A stretch of 64,000 bases of DNA from Agrypnia vestita (lineage: Eukaryota; Arthropoda; Insecta; Trichoptera; Phryganeidae), in assembly GCA_016648135.1 (NCBI GenBank), contig JADDOH010000143.1:124001-188000 (forward strand), in the 5' to 3' direction. Positions within the stretch are counted from its first letter, which is position 1, and the number at the start of each line of letters is the position of its first letter. The translations under genes were made by a program, and so were the position numbers. Positions 1 through 9,884 of this stretch are shown here, piece by piece. The notes beneath the pieces were generated by a model, which searched no databases, had not been told where the DNA came from, and saw only the letters and a list, made by a program, of their open reading frames with translations.

Positions 1-1
1 C

Positions 2-256
2 AGCGCTATCCAAGAAATCATAGACATTCTTCCTGTCGAAGAAATCAAAACCTTGTACGACGAGAAGTTGGCAAACAGCCCAGACTTCGGGGAACTTGTC
101 GGCAAGCTCACGAGCCCGACCTTCACAAGTTTCATCCAGGCCCTGAAAGACAACCAGAGGGTCCAAGAGATAGTCGCTCGTCTTCTTGAAGCTGGAGTTG
201 ATGTCAAAGCATTCATTGAACTCTTAAAAAATATTTTTGGTTTTAATCAGTTTTAA
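2..256 (+). CDS. Gene A, 3' end: insect-allergen-related repeat protein (partial)
   Basis: Reading from base 2 gives 84 codons and a TAA stop at 254-256; the 5' part lies outside the window. The peptide begins SAIQEIIDILPVEEIK and ends NIFGFNQF. It matches, segment for segment, the last half-domain of genes B and C here (LNAIIQQIKAILPLEEIK ... DFFGFN). This is the C-terminal half of an insect-allergen-related repeat domain: an alpha-helical, cysteine-free unit of secreted midgut proteins that, in known members, coat the peritrophic matrix or microvilli and bind lipids. It is clearly more diverged from B and C than they are from each other (for example NSPDFGELVGKLTSPTFTSF against SSPDFKNLVDQIQSPTFKGF). 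The number of domains in the full gene cannot be seen. Family assignment is firm; the exact physiological role is inferred. Confidence 0.85.
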   Translation, partial: SAIQEIIDILPVEEIKTLYDEKLANSPDFGELVGKLTSPTFTSFIQALKDNQRVQEIVARLLEAGVDVKAFIELLKNIFGFNQF

Positions 257-316
257 CCGACTCAATTCATAAAATAATTAAATAAGATATTCATTATATA
301 AATTAGTAATATAACA

Positions 317-322
317 AATAAA
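317..322 (+). promoter_or_regulatory. Poly(A) signal of gene A
   Basis: AATAAA lies 61 bases after the gene A stop codon, giving a short 3' UTR like those of genes B and C. Confidence 0.6.
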
Positions 323-782
323 ATTATGTCTATTGTAGATAATAATAAAATATCATTAGTTTTTTTATTTATTTTATAGACAAATATAATTTCTTTAAAA
401 ACTGCAAAATTAATTAATGATGACATTATTGGTAATAAGAAAATACTTTCACGCGTATTCCGAAAATAGCAATAATGGGATCTAAGATCCTTACTCCAAC
501 AATTAATAGACGAAAATAAAAAAAATAATCAACGAAACGTAAGTATACGTCGGTGGTGTGGTCAGAGGGAAACATAATTTCATGACGGTTATCCGTCAAG
601 CGTCAAATATAAAAACATTCCAACAATATTTCTTTTTCTATGGTCCAACGCGACAATCACAATTTTGCCATAATTTTACATCAGGACGCTGTGGGAGAAG
701 AAGTTAATAAGTGCATATGAAATTGTATTATTTTAGTTGAAACAAGAGAATTGTTAGGTTACGTTTGTGGCAGAGTGAAGCT
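323..782. other. AT-rich intergenic DNA, nothing recognised
   Basis: No gene, structured repeat or recognisable transposon end is visible. The base composition is that of the AT-rich background. Confidence 0.5.
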
Positions 783-982
783 GTCAGACCAGACCGCCCG
801 GATCGGAAAGCACGTGTAGGGCCCTTTCAGAGTAAGGGCGGGTGCGGATGCTGGCGCGGGTAGCGCCCCTAGCACGCGGCCGATTCTGTTGGTTCAATCC
901 GCCTGTATCTTTCACAGTGCTCGAGCATCTGTCAGTGGCTAAAGCGTCTGGTTCTAAACTTTTTTGATCCACACGCGACAAC

Positions 983-1108
983 ATGGAAATCGATACGGAA
1001 GAATTTATATCCGCAGTGAAACATCGCACTGCTATTTAGCAAAGCAAACACCCACAACACTTCAATAGAGCTGTCATAAGTAAATTATGGGAAGAAATAA
1101 AAAATGTA
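983..1108 (+). pseudogene. MADF-like domain N-terminus, broken by a stop
   Basis: From the ATG at 983 the frame reads MEIDTEEFISAVKHRTAI, then a TAG, then QSKHPQHFNRAVISKLWEEI. This is the usual start of a MADF (Myb/SANT-like DNA-binding) domain: F/I-I-x-x-V-x-x-R-P-x-I-W ... H ... NR ... LWEEI. The TAG at 1037-1039 sits exactly where the conserved tryptophan belongs, so TGG to TAG is the likely change. A GT follows the last clear codon, but no second exon was found. MADF domains occur in host transcription factors and in transposon-encoded proteins, and which this was cannot be told. The preceding 780-960 is a GC-rich island of unknown nature, possibly the old promoter. Confidence 0.42.
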
Positions 1109-1939
1109 ATTTTTTTACCTATAAATTATGATTTTTTTTTATATAAAATATTTTTTTTTTACCTATAAATTATTTTACCCAAAAAACTATAAAAAGCTGG
1201 TAAGGTACTTACTACTTTAACCTTTAAACGCTCGTGAAGTTTTTTTGTGAATTATTTGCGCGACTTACGCGTAGCTGTTATAAAAATAATTATATCTCTA
1301 TAATTAGTCATCCTTTTTAGGTAAAATATTTTTTTTATCAAAATAAAATATTATTTACAACTTACAAAAGTTTAATTTGTAATGTTTCACAATTTATATA
1401 ATTACACATTAAATTTAAAGAATAAAAAAATAATAAATAAAAATATTAAAGTCAAACATTTTCATTTTCAAACATTTAGCAAACTTCAAGTAATTTACTT
1501 CCCATTTGAAAAATGAATTTTCCATTAATAAAACCATGTTTCTACATAGATACCACGAAGTTTGAAAAGCACACATGCACACGTGCGTTTAGATTCTCAG
1601 CCGCTTCTGCACTGTGAACATGGCGACGCCAAGGCCCGCGCGGCCCCACATGCACCCGCTCCCGCCTGTGCACTCTGAATAAGCACATAGAGGTATTTAC
1701 TTTGAGAGAGATACGTGAAAATATACAAATCTTCTTTTTTAAGTAGATGAACACAGAACACCGGCGTATACCTAAGTCGCGTTTATTTTATATTTTATCT
1801 TCATCTATTAAGTGTTGGGATAAAGATTTTACATTCCAATATCGCTATTTTCGGAAGACGGGTGTTTGTATGTATGTACATTGATATCGATAGGAGAGTG
1901 ATTGCGAGATAAAGTAAATGGTGCTTTGAATGCAATTAT

Positions 1940-2065
1940 GGCCAATAAGAACAAGACAAACGGTAAATAATGGAGTTCTAGTGCCAAGTCTGATGTATGG
2001 AAGTGAAGCCTGGAATTGACATAAAATGAATGAAAGTAGACTGGAAACCACTATCAGACTAAACT
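1940..2065 (+). pseudogene. RTE-like retrotransposon fragment (RT thumb region)
   Basis: From 1969 the frame reads NGVLVPSLMYGSEAWN, stop, HKMNESRLETTIRL. This matches the region after the reverse-transcriptase active site of RTE-type elements (x-V-L-x-P-x-L-x-Y-G-S-E-x-W ... K ... RL-x-x-x-E). It has an in-frame stop and no other part of the element nearby. Two more RTE-type relics lie at about 47.6 and 58.6 kb. Confidence 0.5.
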
Positions 2066-2623
2066 GAAAAAAAAAATCCATATCGATACTACAGTGGAAA
2101 CAGATTTATGTGTCTTGTCTAGCCGTATGTAAACTATACATTTATTATACACGTGTTTCGTCTTGTATCGAGAACCTGCAATGCCGAGTGGTAACCACAT
2201 ATTCTCCACTCCACCCACAATCATGGAGAAATTTTAAAATTAATTTTTTACATGGTTACTTTTAAGGACTCTGCGCAAAACATAAGCACCCTGCCCCTTC
2301 CTTTGTACACCTCACCTCCTTATAAACAATATAAATATTTATAATCTAACCTAACCTAACCTAACCAAATTTGCGTACATCATAATTATTTATTTAAAAT
2401 ATTCAACAAATTGTTAAGAAGAACCAGCATTTGATTGATCACCTCTACTCTAATCAATTACAAATAGGTAAGTGGCGATTTCATTTTATACATTATGCTT
2501 AAAAAATAATATAATTCACGCTTAAATGTTGTGTAACGTCAGATTGCAGTTTTCTTTGTGGCATATTCAGTATGTACGTAGCGAATTGCCTAGATTAATC
2601 ACGGCTTGAAATATTTTTCATAT
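2066..2623. other. Intergenic AT-rich DNA, no gene seen
   Basis: Apart from a short telomere-like motif at 2346-2366, nothing recognisable is seen. Confidence 0.4.
2346..2366. repeat. Short CCTAA array (interstitial telomere-like)
   Basis: About four CCTAA units in a row. TTAGG is the usual insect telomere repeat, but an array this short inside a TE-rich region is more likely part of an interspersed repeat. A similar run occurs at 63731-63745. Confidence 0.5.
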
Positions 2624-2830
2624 GTTCTGAATATTTAGAGTTTTAGTTTTTTGAGAGCACAATACTGGATTTTATTCCCACGAGGACATCATTAAGCAAG
2701 ATACATTATATATGTCTCGTAGAGACGAAGCTTTTTTTTATGTGGGATAGTAGGGTTGGAAGTTTTTTCGATGTCTAAGGGCTTCTGACTTAATGTATGG
2801 CTGGCTTAAATGATCAAGCCAGCCATATAA
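2624..2830. repeat. Half copy of palindromic MITE family P
   Basis: Carries the family landmarks TTCTGAATATTT, ACTGGATTTTATTCCC, GAGGACATCATTA and AGACGAAGCTT, followed by GGCTTAAATGATCAAGCC. The one complete two-armed copy is at 56967-57192. Other fragments lie at about 38130, 43740 and 56060. Confidence 0.5.
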
Positions 2831-3844
2831 GTAGGAACGGAAGTCTTTTTTTTTTTATTCATAGGGCTTTATGTGAAATAAGTGAACTTTACAAAATGTA
2901 AAGTTAACAAAATGTCTAAGTGTACGAAAAACAGTAACTAATTATTTTGTTCTATGTGGGTTGGATGTATACAATAGGGATGACATTATTAAATGACAGC
3001 TTTTTATACTTTGTGGCTTGGGTTTATTCTATAAAATTTTAATATAACAATTATTAAGTATAAGCATGTTTGTCTGTTTAATAATTTTTGTTTTAAATTT
3101 TCTCTTGTACAAACAAGTCGTCTGTCTTGGATAAAAAAGTATTTAATTATCTTAGATGCTTATTCAAGTAATATAAGGTAACCACTGATAAAACGAAAAT
3201 GATTATTTTTGAGTTCATTTAACGGTAATGGCCGGTATGTGACCGTGATGTACAAAAAAATATGGCAGTTGGAAGTTTTCAGCAAATTAATGTATCGTAT
3301 TGATTTGTCCAAATCCATTTATAGCATTTTGTGGGTTGGACACTTTCTGCATAACTGCGCTCAGTGTATGGAGACCCATTCCCAGGACCATTTTATGAGC
3401 GAAATCTTCCATATCGGCCCTACACTTACGTCGCCAGGTTGACATTTTTTCTCTAAAGATCATCTCTGTGCCAAGTCGAGTAAAAGGCGACCCGGCAAGG
3501 AGAGGCCCAACGAAACTCCATTCACTGTCCCACTCCCACCAAACGCTCTATATTAGGTAATTAAAACAAATATAAAATATAAAATCAAAAATATAAAGAT
3601 CAATCACAAAATAAAGCAAAAATATAGAAAAGAGAAACATAAAAAGAAATTCATAAAGAGAAGAATAAATAAAGGTAAAATAAGAAAGAGAGAAAAAACA
3701 GTGCTTATAGAAATGGCGTGGGAAGGGGACAGTGAAGGAAGTATGGGTAATGTGACACACTTCCTATAAGAGAAGGACAAAACAGAAACACACAAAAGGC
3801 GTAGTTCAGTTCCGGGTGCTACGGGTCCTCAGTCTCAAGAGAAA
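2831..3844. other. Intergenic; part may be old non-LTR 3' region
   Basis: Mostly AT-rich. 3350-3545 is less AT-rich, with ordered sequence but no convincing long frame. 3545-3844 lies directly downstream (on the minus strand) of the split non-LTR coding end and may be its 3' UTR. Confidence 0.3.
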
Positions 3845-3879
3845 TTACCCACGAAGCAGCTCCCAGCGTGACACCCACG
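3845..3879 (-). pseudogene. Last codons of the split non-LTR ORF
   Basis: Read on the minus strand this gives WVSRWELLRG and a stop. It continues the reading frame that breaks off at 5873, on the far side of the 3880-5872 element. The copy at about 31.2 kb has WVTRWEILRG in the same place, which confirms that the two pieces belong together. Confidence 0.6.
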
Positions 3880-5872
3880 CACTATGGGAAATTTAGGCCT
3901 GTTTCGGACCAAAAGTCAATAACTCTTTTATTTCTGGACGTATTTCCATAAAATTATGCAAACATATAAAGTAGTCTGTATAGCTTAAAATGGATATAAT
4001 TTTTTTCAAAATTATTTGTTGATTAATTAATTATTAATATATTAAAACTATCATGACAAAATTAAAAATTGCTTTCATTTTTATTTATAAAAATGACGAT
4101 TTTACTTATATCGTGTTCAAAAACTAATTCTAATATTATATTATACACCTAATAAATCCATAATCAATAAAGAAAATACAGAAAAACATGAAATGTAAAG
4201 TGCTTACTCACTTGGATGTTCATGTCAAGTCTGTTCACTATATCACTTTTAAAAGTTAATTTATTGTTAAACTTGTAGGAAAAGATATAAAGTATTATAA
4301 ATTTCTTATAAAGCTCATTATTTAAGAATTTTATAACAACTAAAATGTTTTTGATTTTAAAATTTAAATGACTTTTATTTCTCAAAATATAATAATAAAC
4401 TTTTGCACAAATATAATGTGGTCTATAGGGCTTCAAATAAGACAATTTTGAATAACACATTTATATTTTGATATAATAATGTATTTAATATAGTTATGAA
4501 ACATAAAAAATGGTCATTCATCACATTTTTCCCAATAACTTCGAAATTAGCAAACATTTGGAACTAATTTTTATAAATGTTTCTTATGAATATCTAGACT
4601 ATAAATTACCATTAAATGTAAAACGTGGGGAGACGTAGGTAAGTGACAAATGTCTCGATGAACTAAAAAAAATAAAACTGTTTCCTGATTTTACTGTCTA
4701 GTTATTTAATCGTAAATTTTAACATTAAATCAAAAACATTTTAGTTGTTATAAAATTCTTAAATAATGAACTTTTCAGAAATGTATAATACTTTATATCT
4801 TTTTCTACAAAGTTTAACAACAAATTAACTTTTAAAGTGATATAGTGAACATACTTGACATGGATATCCAAGTTAGTAAGCACTTTACATTTCATGTTTT
4901 TCTGTAGTTCATCGAGACATTTGACAGTTACCCACGTATCCCGACGCTTTACATTTATTATTTATTTATAGCCTAGATATTAATAATAAACATTTATAAA
5001 AATTAGCTAGAAATATTTGCTAATTCCGAAGTTATTGGGAAAAATGTGATGAAAGACCATTTTTTTATGTTTTCTTAATATTTCATATAATTGTATAAAA
5101 ATAAAAAGATATATGTAAAACATTTACGTTCATTTTAAGCTATATATAGTACTTTATATGTGTGCAAAATTTTATGAATAAAATTTTAGAAATAAAAGAG
5201 TTATTGACTTTTGATCCGAAACAGACCTCGGTTTTCCATAGTACTATAGAAAACGAGTTCTATTTCGGATCAAATATTATAACTCTTTTATTTCTCAAGA
5301 TATATTAATCAAATTTTTCACAAATATAATTTAGCCTATAAGGCTTCAGATAAGGCAATTTGGAATAACACATTTATATTTTGATATAATAATGTATTTA
5401 AAATAGTTATGAAAACATAAAAATGGTCATTCATCACATTTTTCCAAATAACTTCGAAATTAGCAAACATTTGGAACTAAGTTTTATAAATGTTTCTTAT
5501 GAATATCTAGACTATAAATAACCATTAAATATAAAGCGTGGGGAGACGTAGGTAAGTGACAAATGTCTCGATGAACTAAAAAAATTAAAACTTTTTCCTG
5601 ATTTTACTGTGTAGTCATTTAAACGTAAATTTTAAAATAAAATCAAAAACATTTTTGTTGTTATAAAATTCTTAAAAAATGAGCTTTTCAGAAATGTATA
5701 ATACTTTATATCTTTACCTACAAAGTTTAACAATAAATTATTTTGAAAAAAATGGTATCCATTTTCAGGTATATAGACTACTTTATATGTGGGCATAATT
5801 TTATAGAAATACGTCCAGAAATAAAAGAGTTATTGACTTTTGGTCCGAAACAGGCCTAAATTTCCCATAGTG
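3880..5872. mobile_element. 2-kb inverted-repeat (foldback/MITE-type) element with 5-bp target duplication
   Basis: Both ends start CACTATGGGAAATTTAGGCC when read inward, and the inverted arms match for about 70 bases or more. They are flanked by a direct repeat CCACG (3875-3879 and 5873-5877). Inside there are more inverted and direct copies. An internal end near 5190-5280 is built from the same AATAACTCTTTTATTTCT motif. A block of about 370 bases at 4458-4826 recurs at 5369-5728 in the same direction, and part of it recurs inverted at 4860-5090. It thus looks like two related inverted-repeat units fused or nested, of about 1.3 and 0.6 kb. There is no coding capacity, so it is non-autonomous; the superfamily is unknown. 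Confidence 0.75.
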
Positions 5873-6097
5873 CCACGTCATGGCGAACTCCCGGAAGTGT
5901 CCGAGGTTCCTACCATTCTTGATGAGGTTACAGTTCCCTGCGGACCTGTGCCTCACTTCCTCCAGTCCTTCAATCACAACCTCTCTTGCGTCTCTCATAA
6001 TTACACATGCCCAGAGGATGTGCTCCGGCGTGTGCGCCACACGGCTGCAGGCGCACCAGCGTGACGCGACGGGTCCCAAGTCATCCAGTTTGCTCTG
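5873..6097 (-). pseudogene. Non-LTR retrotransposon ORF2 C-terminus
   Basis: On the minus strand the frame reads LDDLGPVASRWCACSRVAHT then PEHILWACVIMRDAREV and, further on, NCNLIKNGRNLGHFREFAM. The CxC ... TPEHILWxC arrangement is the zinc-finger-like C-terminal end typical of non-LTR retrotransposon polymerase proteins (jockey/R1-like groups). A second copy of the same family is at 30925-31215. The frame is cut after AMTW by the 3880-5872 element and resumes at 3879. Upstream coding parts are missing, as usual for a 5'-truncated copy. Confidence 0.65.
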
Positions 6098-6622
6098 AAT
6101 AACTAAAAAATAGGTTAAATATTAAAATAGGTACGATTAAAATAGGTACTTCTCATATTCCTAATAATTTAATCCCTTGGCAAAGAAAAGTTCAAAAGGC
6201 AATATCGACAAATAACTATTGGCGATCCAATTCATGAGGTGAAAGCCAAGCTAGGTAAGTATTTTAAAATATTAATCTTTAACAGTTAAAGTGAATTTTG
6301 AGGAACAAAAAAAGATATATAATATAAAAATAATTTTTAATCATATATATATTTTGTGTCATAATTATTGCAGAATATATTGTCAAGTTGATAAATTGGT
6401 AAATTCGTATTCATGAAAGAAAGTTTCACTGTGAATTTAGTACTGACTATTATTTAAATGCCTGCATTAATAAGAAGATAAATAATATACATAATTCAAT
6501 AATATCTGCTGATATTAATATAAGATTAAAAGAAATAGGATGCAAATAAGTGATTTTGATTTCAAAGTCAGCCTTTTATCAATGCACAAGATTAATAAAA
6601 AAATACAAAAGATAACAAATAG
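6098..6622. other. AT-rich DNA upstream of gene B
   Basis: Holds no gene. The last 60 bases before the coding start form the core promoter and 5' UTR of gene B; the rest shows nothing recognisable. Confidence 0.45.
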
Positions 6623-6630
6623 TATAAATA
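6623..6630 (+). promoter_or_regulatory. TATA box of gene B
   Basis: TATAAATA, 30 bases before an initiator-like CCACTGT whose A is at 6653. Gene C has TATAAAAA the same distance from TCACTGT. Both initiators are followed by a TCTTGT motif, so transcription probably starts at about 6653, giving a 35-base 5' UTR. Confidence 0.65.
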
Positions 6631-6687
6631 CAATGTACTTTCTATAATTGCCACTGTATTCTTGTTCGAGATTCAGACAACAACAAG

Positions 6688-9293
6688 ATGAGGGTTCTTT
6701 TCTTCATTCTTGCCTTATGTGGCCTCTCCTACGAAGCTGTGATTCCTACACAGCCCAAGGACTTGAACCAGGACCTCCAAGACTTCATTGACCTGATCCC
6801 AACTGACGAAATCATGGCTATTGTATTGGCAAACTTGGAAGATCCAGAAGTTCAGGCTGCCATTGAGTTCTTCTTCAGTGAGGAGTTCAAGAGCTTAGTT
6901 GTTGAAGTTGAAGCAATTGCGGAGTATGAAACCGTAAGTTTTTAAAATTGTACTTTGAGTGCAATATGTTTTAATATACTTAAGACAACGCATTTTAAAA
7001 AAATATTTCTACACTTGTATCGCGATTTGAAATATTAGTGAGAAACAGATTCTTTATTTATTTTTCTATTTACTTATTTCTAACACAGTGTTTTTTAAGC
7101 TTTACTATCATTTTTCTTAACATAAACTTTAAATTTGAGATAAAAGCATATTTTAACTTGAATTTTGAGATTATCGCATGCCTTAGTTATTATTAAGACA
7201 AACGCACATTGATTAATATATAAAATATTGAAACAATTATAAAGTAACTATAGTACACTACTAGATAATATTTTCCTCAAAACATAATATTTAAATTCTA
7301 TTTTCCTTTATGTTTATTATGGATTAACATTTTATTTACTAAAAAAGTTGTTAATTTTATTTAGATAATAATAATAAATTTTTACATTTGTAAATTTTTA
7401 CACTAAAATCAAATACCAATTTCATTTGTTTTTTCCATAACAGGTGATTGCCTTTTTGGACCAAACTGGGCTGCCTGTGAGGGCATGGATTCAAGCATTG
7501 CACGACCTGATCGGTCTTCGTTCTGCTTCTCGCTCATCTTCCAGAAGTCTGAATGATATCCTCAATCAGATCATCGCCATCCTTCCAATGGAAAAGATCA
7601 AGGCACTGTACTTCCATAAGCTCGAGACCAGTCCAGACTTCAAGAACTTAGTTGATCAACTCCAGAGCTCAACTTTCAAAGGATTCGTCGCAGCCCTCAA
7701 GAATAACAAAAGGATTCAGGAAATTTCCGCCCGTTTGAAAGCCGCCGGTATTGACGTCGATCTTTACCTCCAACTCTTGAAAGATTTTTTTGGATTTGAA
7801 AGCAAATCTGTAGCAAGGGACCTCAACCAGGACCTCCAAGACTTCATTGACCTGATTCCCACTGACGAGATCCTGGCTATTGTGTTGGCCAACTTAGAAG
7901 ATCCAGAAGTACAGGCAGTCATCGCTTTTATCTTCAGTGAAGAGTTCAAGGCTCTTGTTGTCGAAGTTGAAGCAATTCCTGAATACGAAACCGTGAGTTC
8001 AATTTTCATTACTAATTAATTATATTTACGCTCAATAATAATATTTTGTGTGAAATTGTCATTTGTTTTGTTGGAAAAAAATATTCACTACCTACATCCT
8101 ACTAAATTGTGCATTAAAGTGTGTCTATATTGGCCTATCAATAAATAACCTTTGTAAATATAACAAGTAAATTGTTGTATTCAACAGGTAATTGCATTTT
8201 TGGAAAACACTGGTTTGCCAGTGAGGAGATGGATCGCATGGCTGCACGAGCTCATCGGGCTTAGCCGCGCTTCAGCCGTCCACACATCCCAGAGAGGTCT
8301 CAATGCCATAATCAATCAGATCCTCGCTATCCTTCCCCTGGAGGAGATCAAGGCTTTGTACTTTGAGAAGCTGCAGTCCAGCCCAGACTTCAAGAACCTT
8401 GTTGACCAAATCCAGAGCCCAACCTTCAAGGGATTCGTCGCAGCCCTCAAGAATAACAAGAGGATCCAAGAGATTTCCGCTCGTCTTAAGGCTGTCGGAA
8501 TCGACGTTGATGCTTTCCTCCAACTCTTAAAAGACTTTTTTGGATTTGAAAGCAAATCTGTTGCAAGGGATCTCAATCAGGACCTCCAAGACTTCATTGA
8601 CCTGATTCCCAAAGACGAAATCCTGGCTATTGTGATGGCAAACTTGGAAGATCCAGAAGTACAGGCTGTCATCGCGTTCATCTTCAGTGAAGAGTTCAAG
8701 GCTCTCGTTGTCGAAGTTGAAGCAATTCCTGAATACGAAACCGTGAGTTCAATTTACTTATATACTCACTATGTTCTGATATTTATGCTCAATAATAATT
8801 TTCTGCGAAATCGTAATCAGATTTGTGTTCAAAAAAATATTCACTATCTACAAACATTTTAATTCTGTATGAAACATGTATTTCCGTTGACCTGTCAATG
8901 TAATTAGTTCATTTTTGTATTCAACAGATAATTGCATTTTTGGAAAACACCGGCCTGCCAGTGAGGAGATGGATCGCGTGGCTGCACGAGCTCATCGGAC
9001 TTAGCCGCGTTTCAGCCGTCCGCACATCCCCGAGGGGTCTCAATGCTATCATCCAACAGATCAAAGCTATCCTTCCCCTGGAGGAGATCAAGGCTTTGTA
9101 CTTTGAAAAGTTGCAATCAAGTCCAGACTTCAAGAACCTTGTTGACCAAATCCAGAGCCCAACCTTCAAAGGATTCGTCGAGGCCCTCAAGGCTAACAAG
9201 AGAATCCAGGAGATCTCCGCTCGTCTGAAGGCTGTCGGAATCGATGTTGATGCTTTTCTCCAACTTTTGAAAGACTTTTTTGGCTTCAATTGA
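6688..9293 (+). CDS. Gene B: three-domain insect-allergen-related repeat protein
   Basis: Exons 6688-6933, 7444-7992, 8188-8742 and 8928-9293 (stop TGA); all introns are phase 0 with GT..AG borders. Predicted protein 571 aa. Residues 1-17 (MRVLFFILALCGLSYEA) are a signal peptide, followed by VIPTQPKDLNQDLQDFIDL. It then has three repeats of about 185 aa, each starting LNQDLQDFIDLIP and ending DFFGF. The domains are joined by the linker ESKSVARD. Every intron interrupts a domain after the YET of EAIPEYET, so each internal exon carries the back half of one domain and the front half of the next. The mature chain has no cysteine and is alpha-helical in character. Family members are secreted in the larval midgut; in cabbage butterflies a relative, nitrile-specifier protein, redirects glucosinolate breakdown, but nothing here shows that activity. 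The layout is closest to the lepidopteran 'major allergen' (MA) type. The family is certain; the substrate is unknown. Confidence 0.92.
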
Positions 9294-9312
9294 ATAATAT
9301 GCAATTTTCTGA

Positions 9313-9318
9313 AATAAA
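9313..9318 (+). promoter_or_regulatory. Poly(A) signal of gene B
   Basis: AATAAA, 20 bases after the gene B stop codon. Confidence 0.65.
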
Positions 9319-9556
9319 AATGTAAATCAAACTTTTCTTTATTATTTCTTATTCATTTATGTTTTTATAAATAAAAATGGCTCTCAATTATAGTAATATC
9401 ATATTAGTAGTTAATATAAAAAATTAACAAAACAAAAAGATATCAGTTATTTTTAGTGTACGAAGTACCTTAAACCATTAATACTTTGGTATCTAAGATT
9501 TTCCACATGCAGTTAATATAATACAGTATCTTTCTTAAAAGTTTTAAAAATAATTT

Positions 9557-9563
<7 letters not shown>

Positions 9564-9590
<27 letters not shown>
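9564..9590. repeat. AT dinucleotide microsatellite
   Basis: An uninterrupted run of AT units at the border of the following MITE arm. Confidence 0.8.
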
Positions 9591-9592
9591 GC

Positions 9593-9870
9593 GCACGACA
9601 CACATCTCGCAGCTAGAAGCGAAATTTCGAGGCAGTCTACATTATTTAATTTTGAACAGAAAATATTCTTTACACTGGGTGAAATGTCGACAGTTACAGA
9701 GATATGCGACATCAAAGTATTATTTTTTTTTCTTCAAATTTTCTGACTTATTTTCGGTGAAAGTTGAAACGTTCTCTACTGTAACTTATATGGAAAATTA
9801 AAAATTCATTCAATTAATACATGTCAAATAAAATTATTAATACCTAACAATTTTGTTTTTCAAATCTCTG
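9593..9870. mobile_element. One arm of Tc1-type MITE family M
   Basis: Contains GTGAAATGTCGACAGTTAC and AGATATGCGACATCAAAG, the same landmarks as the complete copy at 29005-29510, and runs to the AAATTCATTC...GTCAAATAAAATTATTAA centre. The second arm is missing. Confidence 0.55.
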
Positions 9871-9884
9871 CAAGATTTACTGAA

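Noticed and set aside
2346..2366. True telomeric sequence or chromosome end
   Set aside because: Only about four units, embedded in ordinary interspersed repeats.
7444..8019. Treating each long exon frame of genes B and C as a separate intronless gene
   Set aside because: Each frame starts exactly after a CAG acceptor and ends at a GTGAGT or GTTAGT donor, lacks its own signal peptide, and contains two half-domains that only make sense when spliced.
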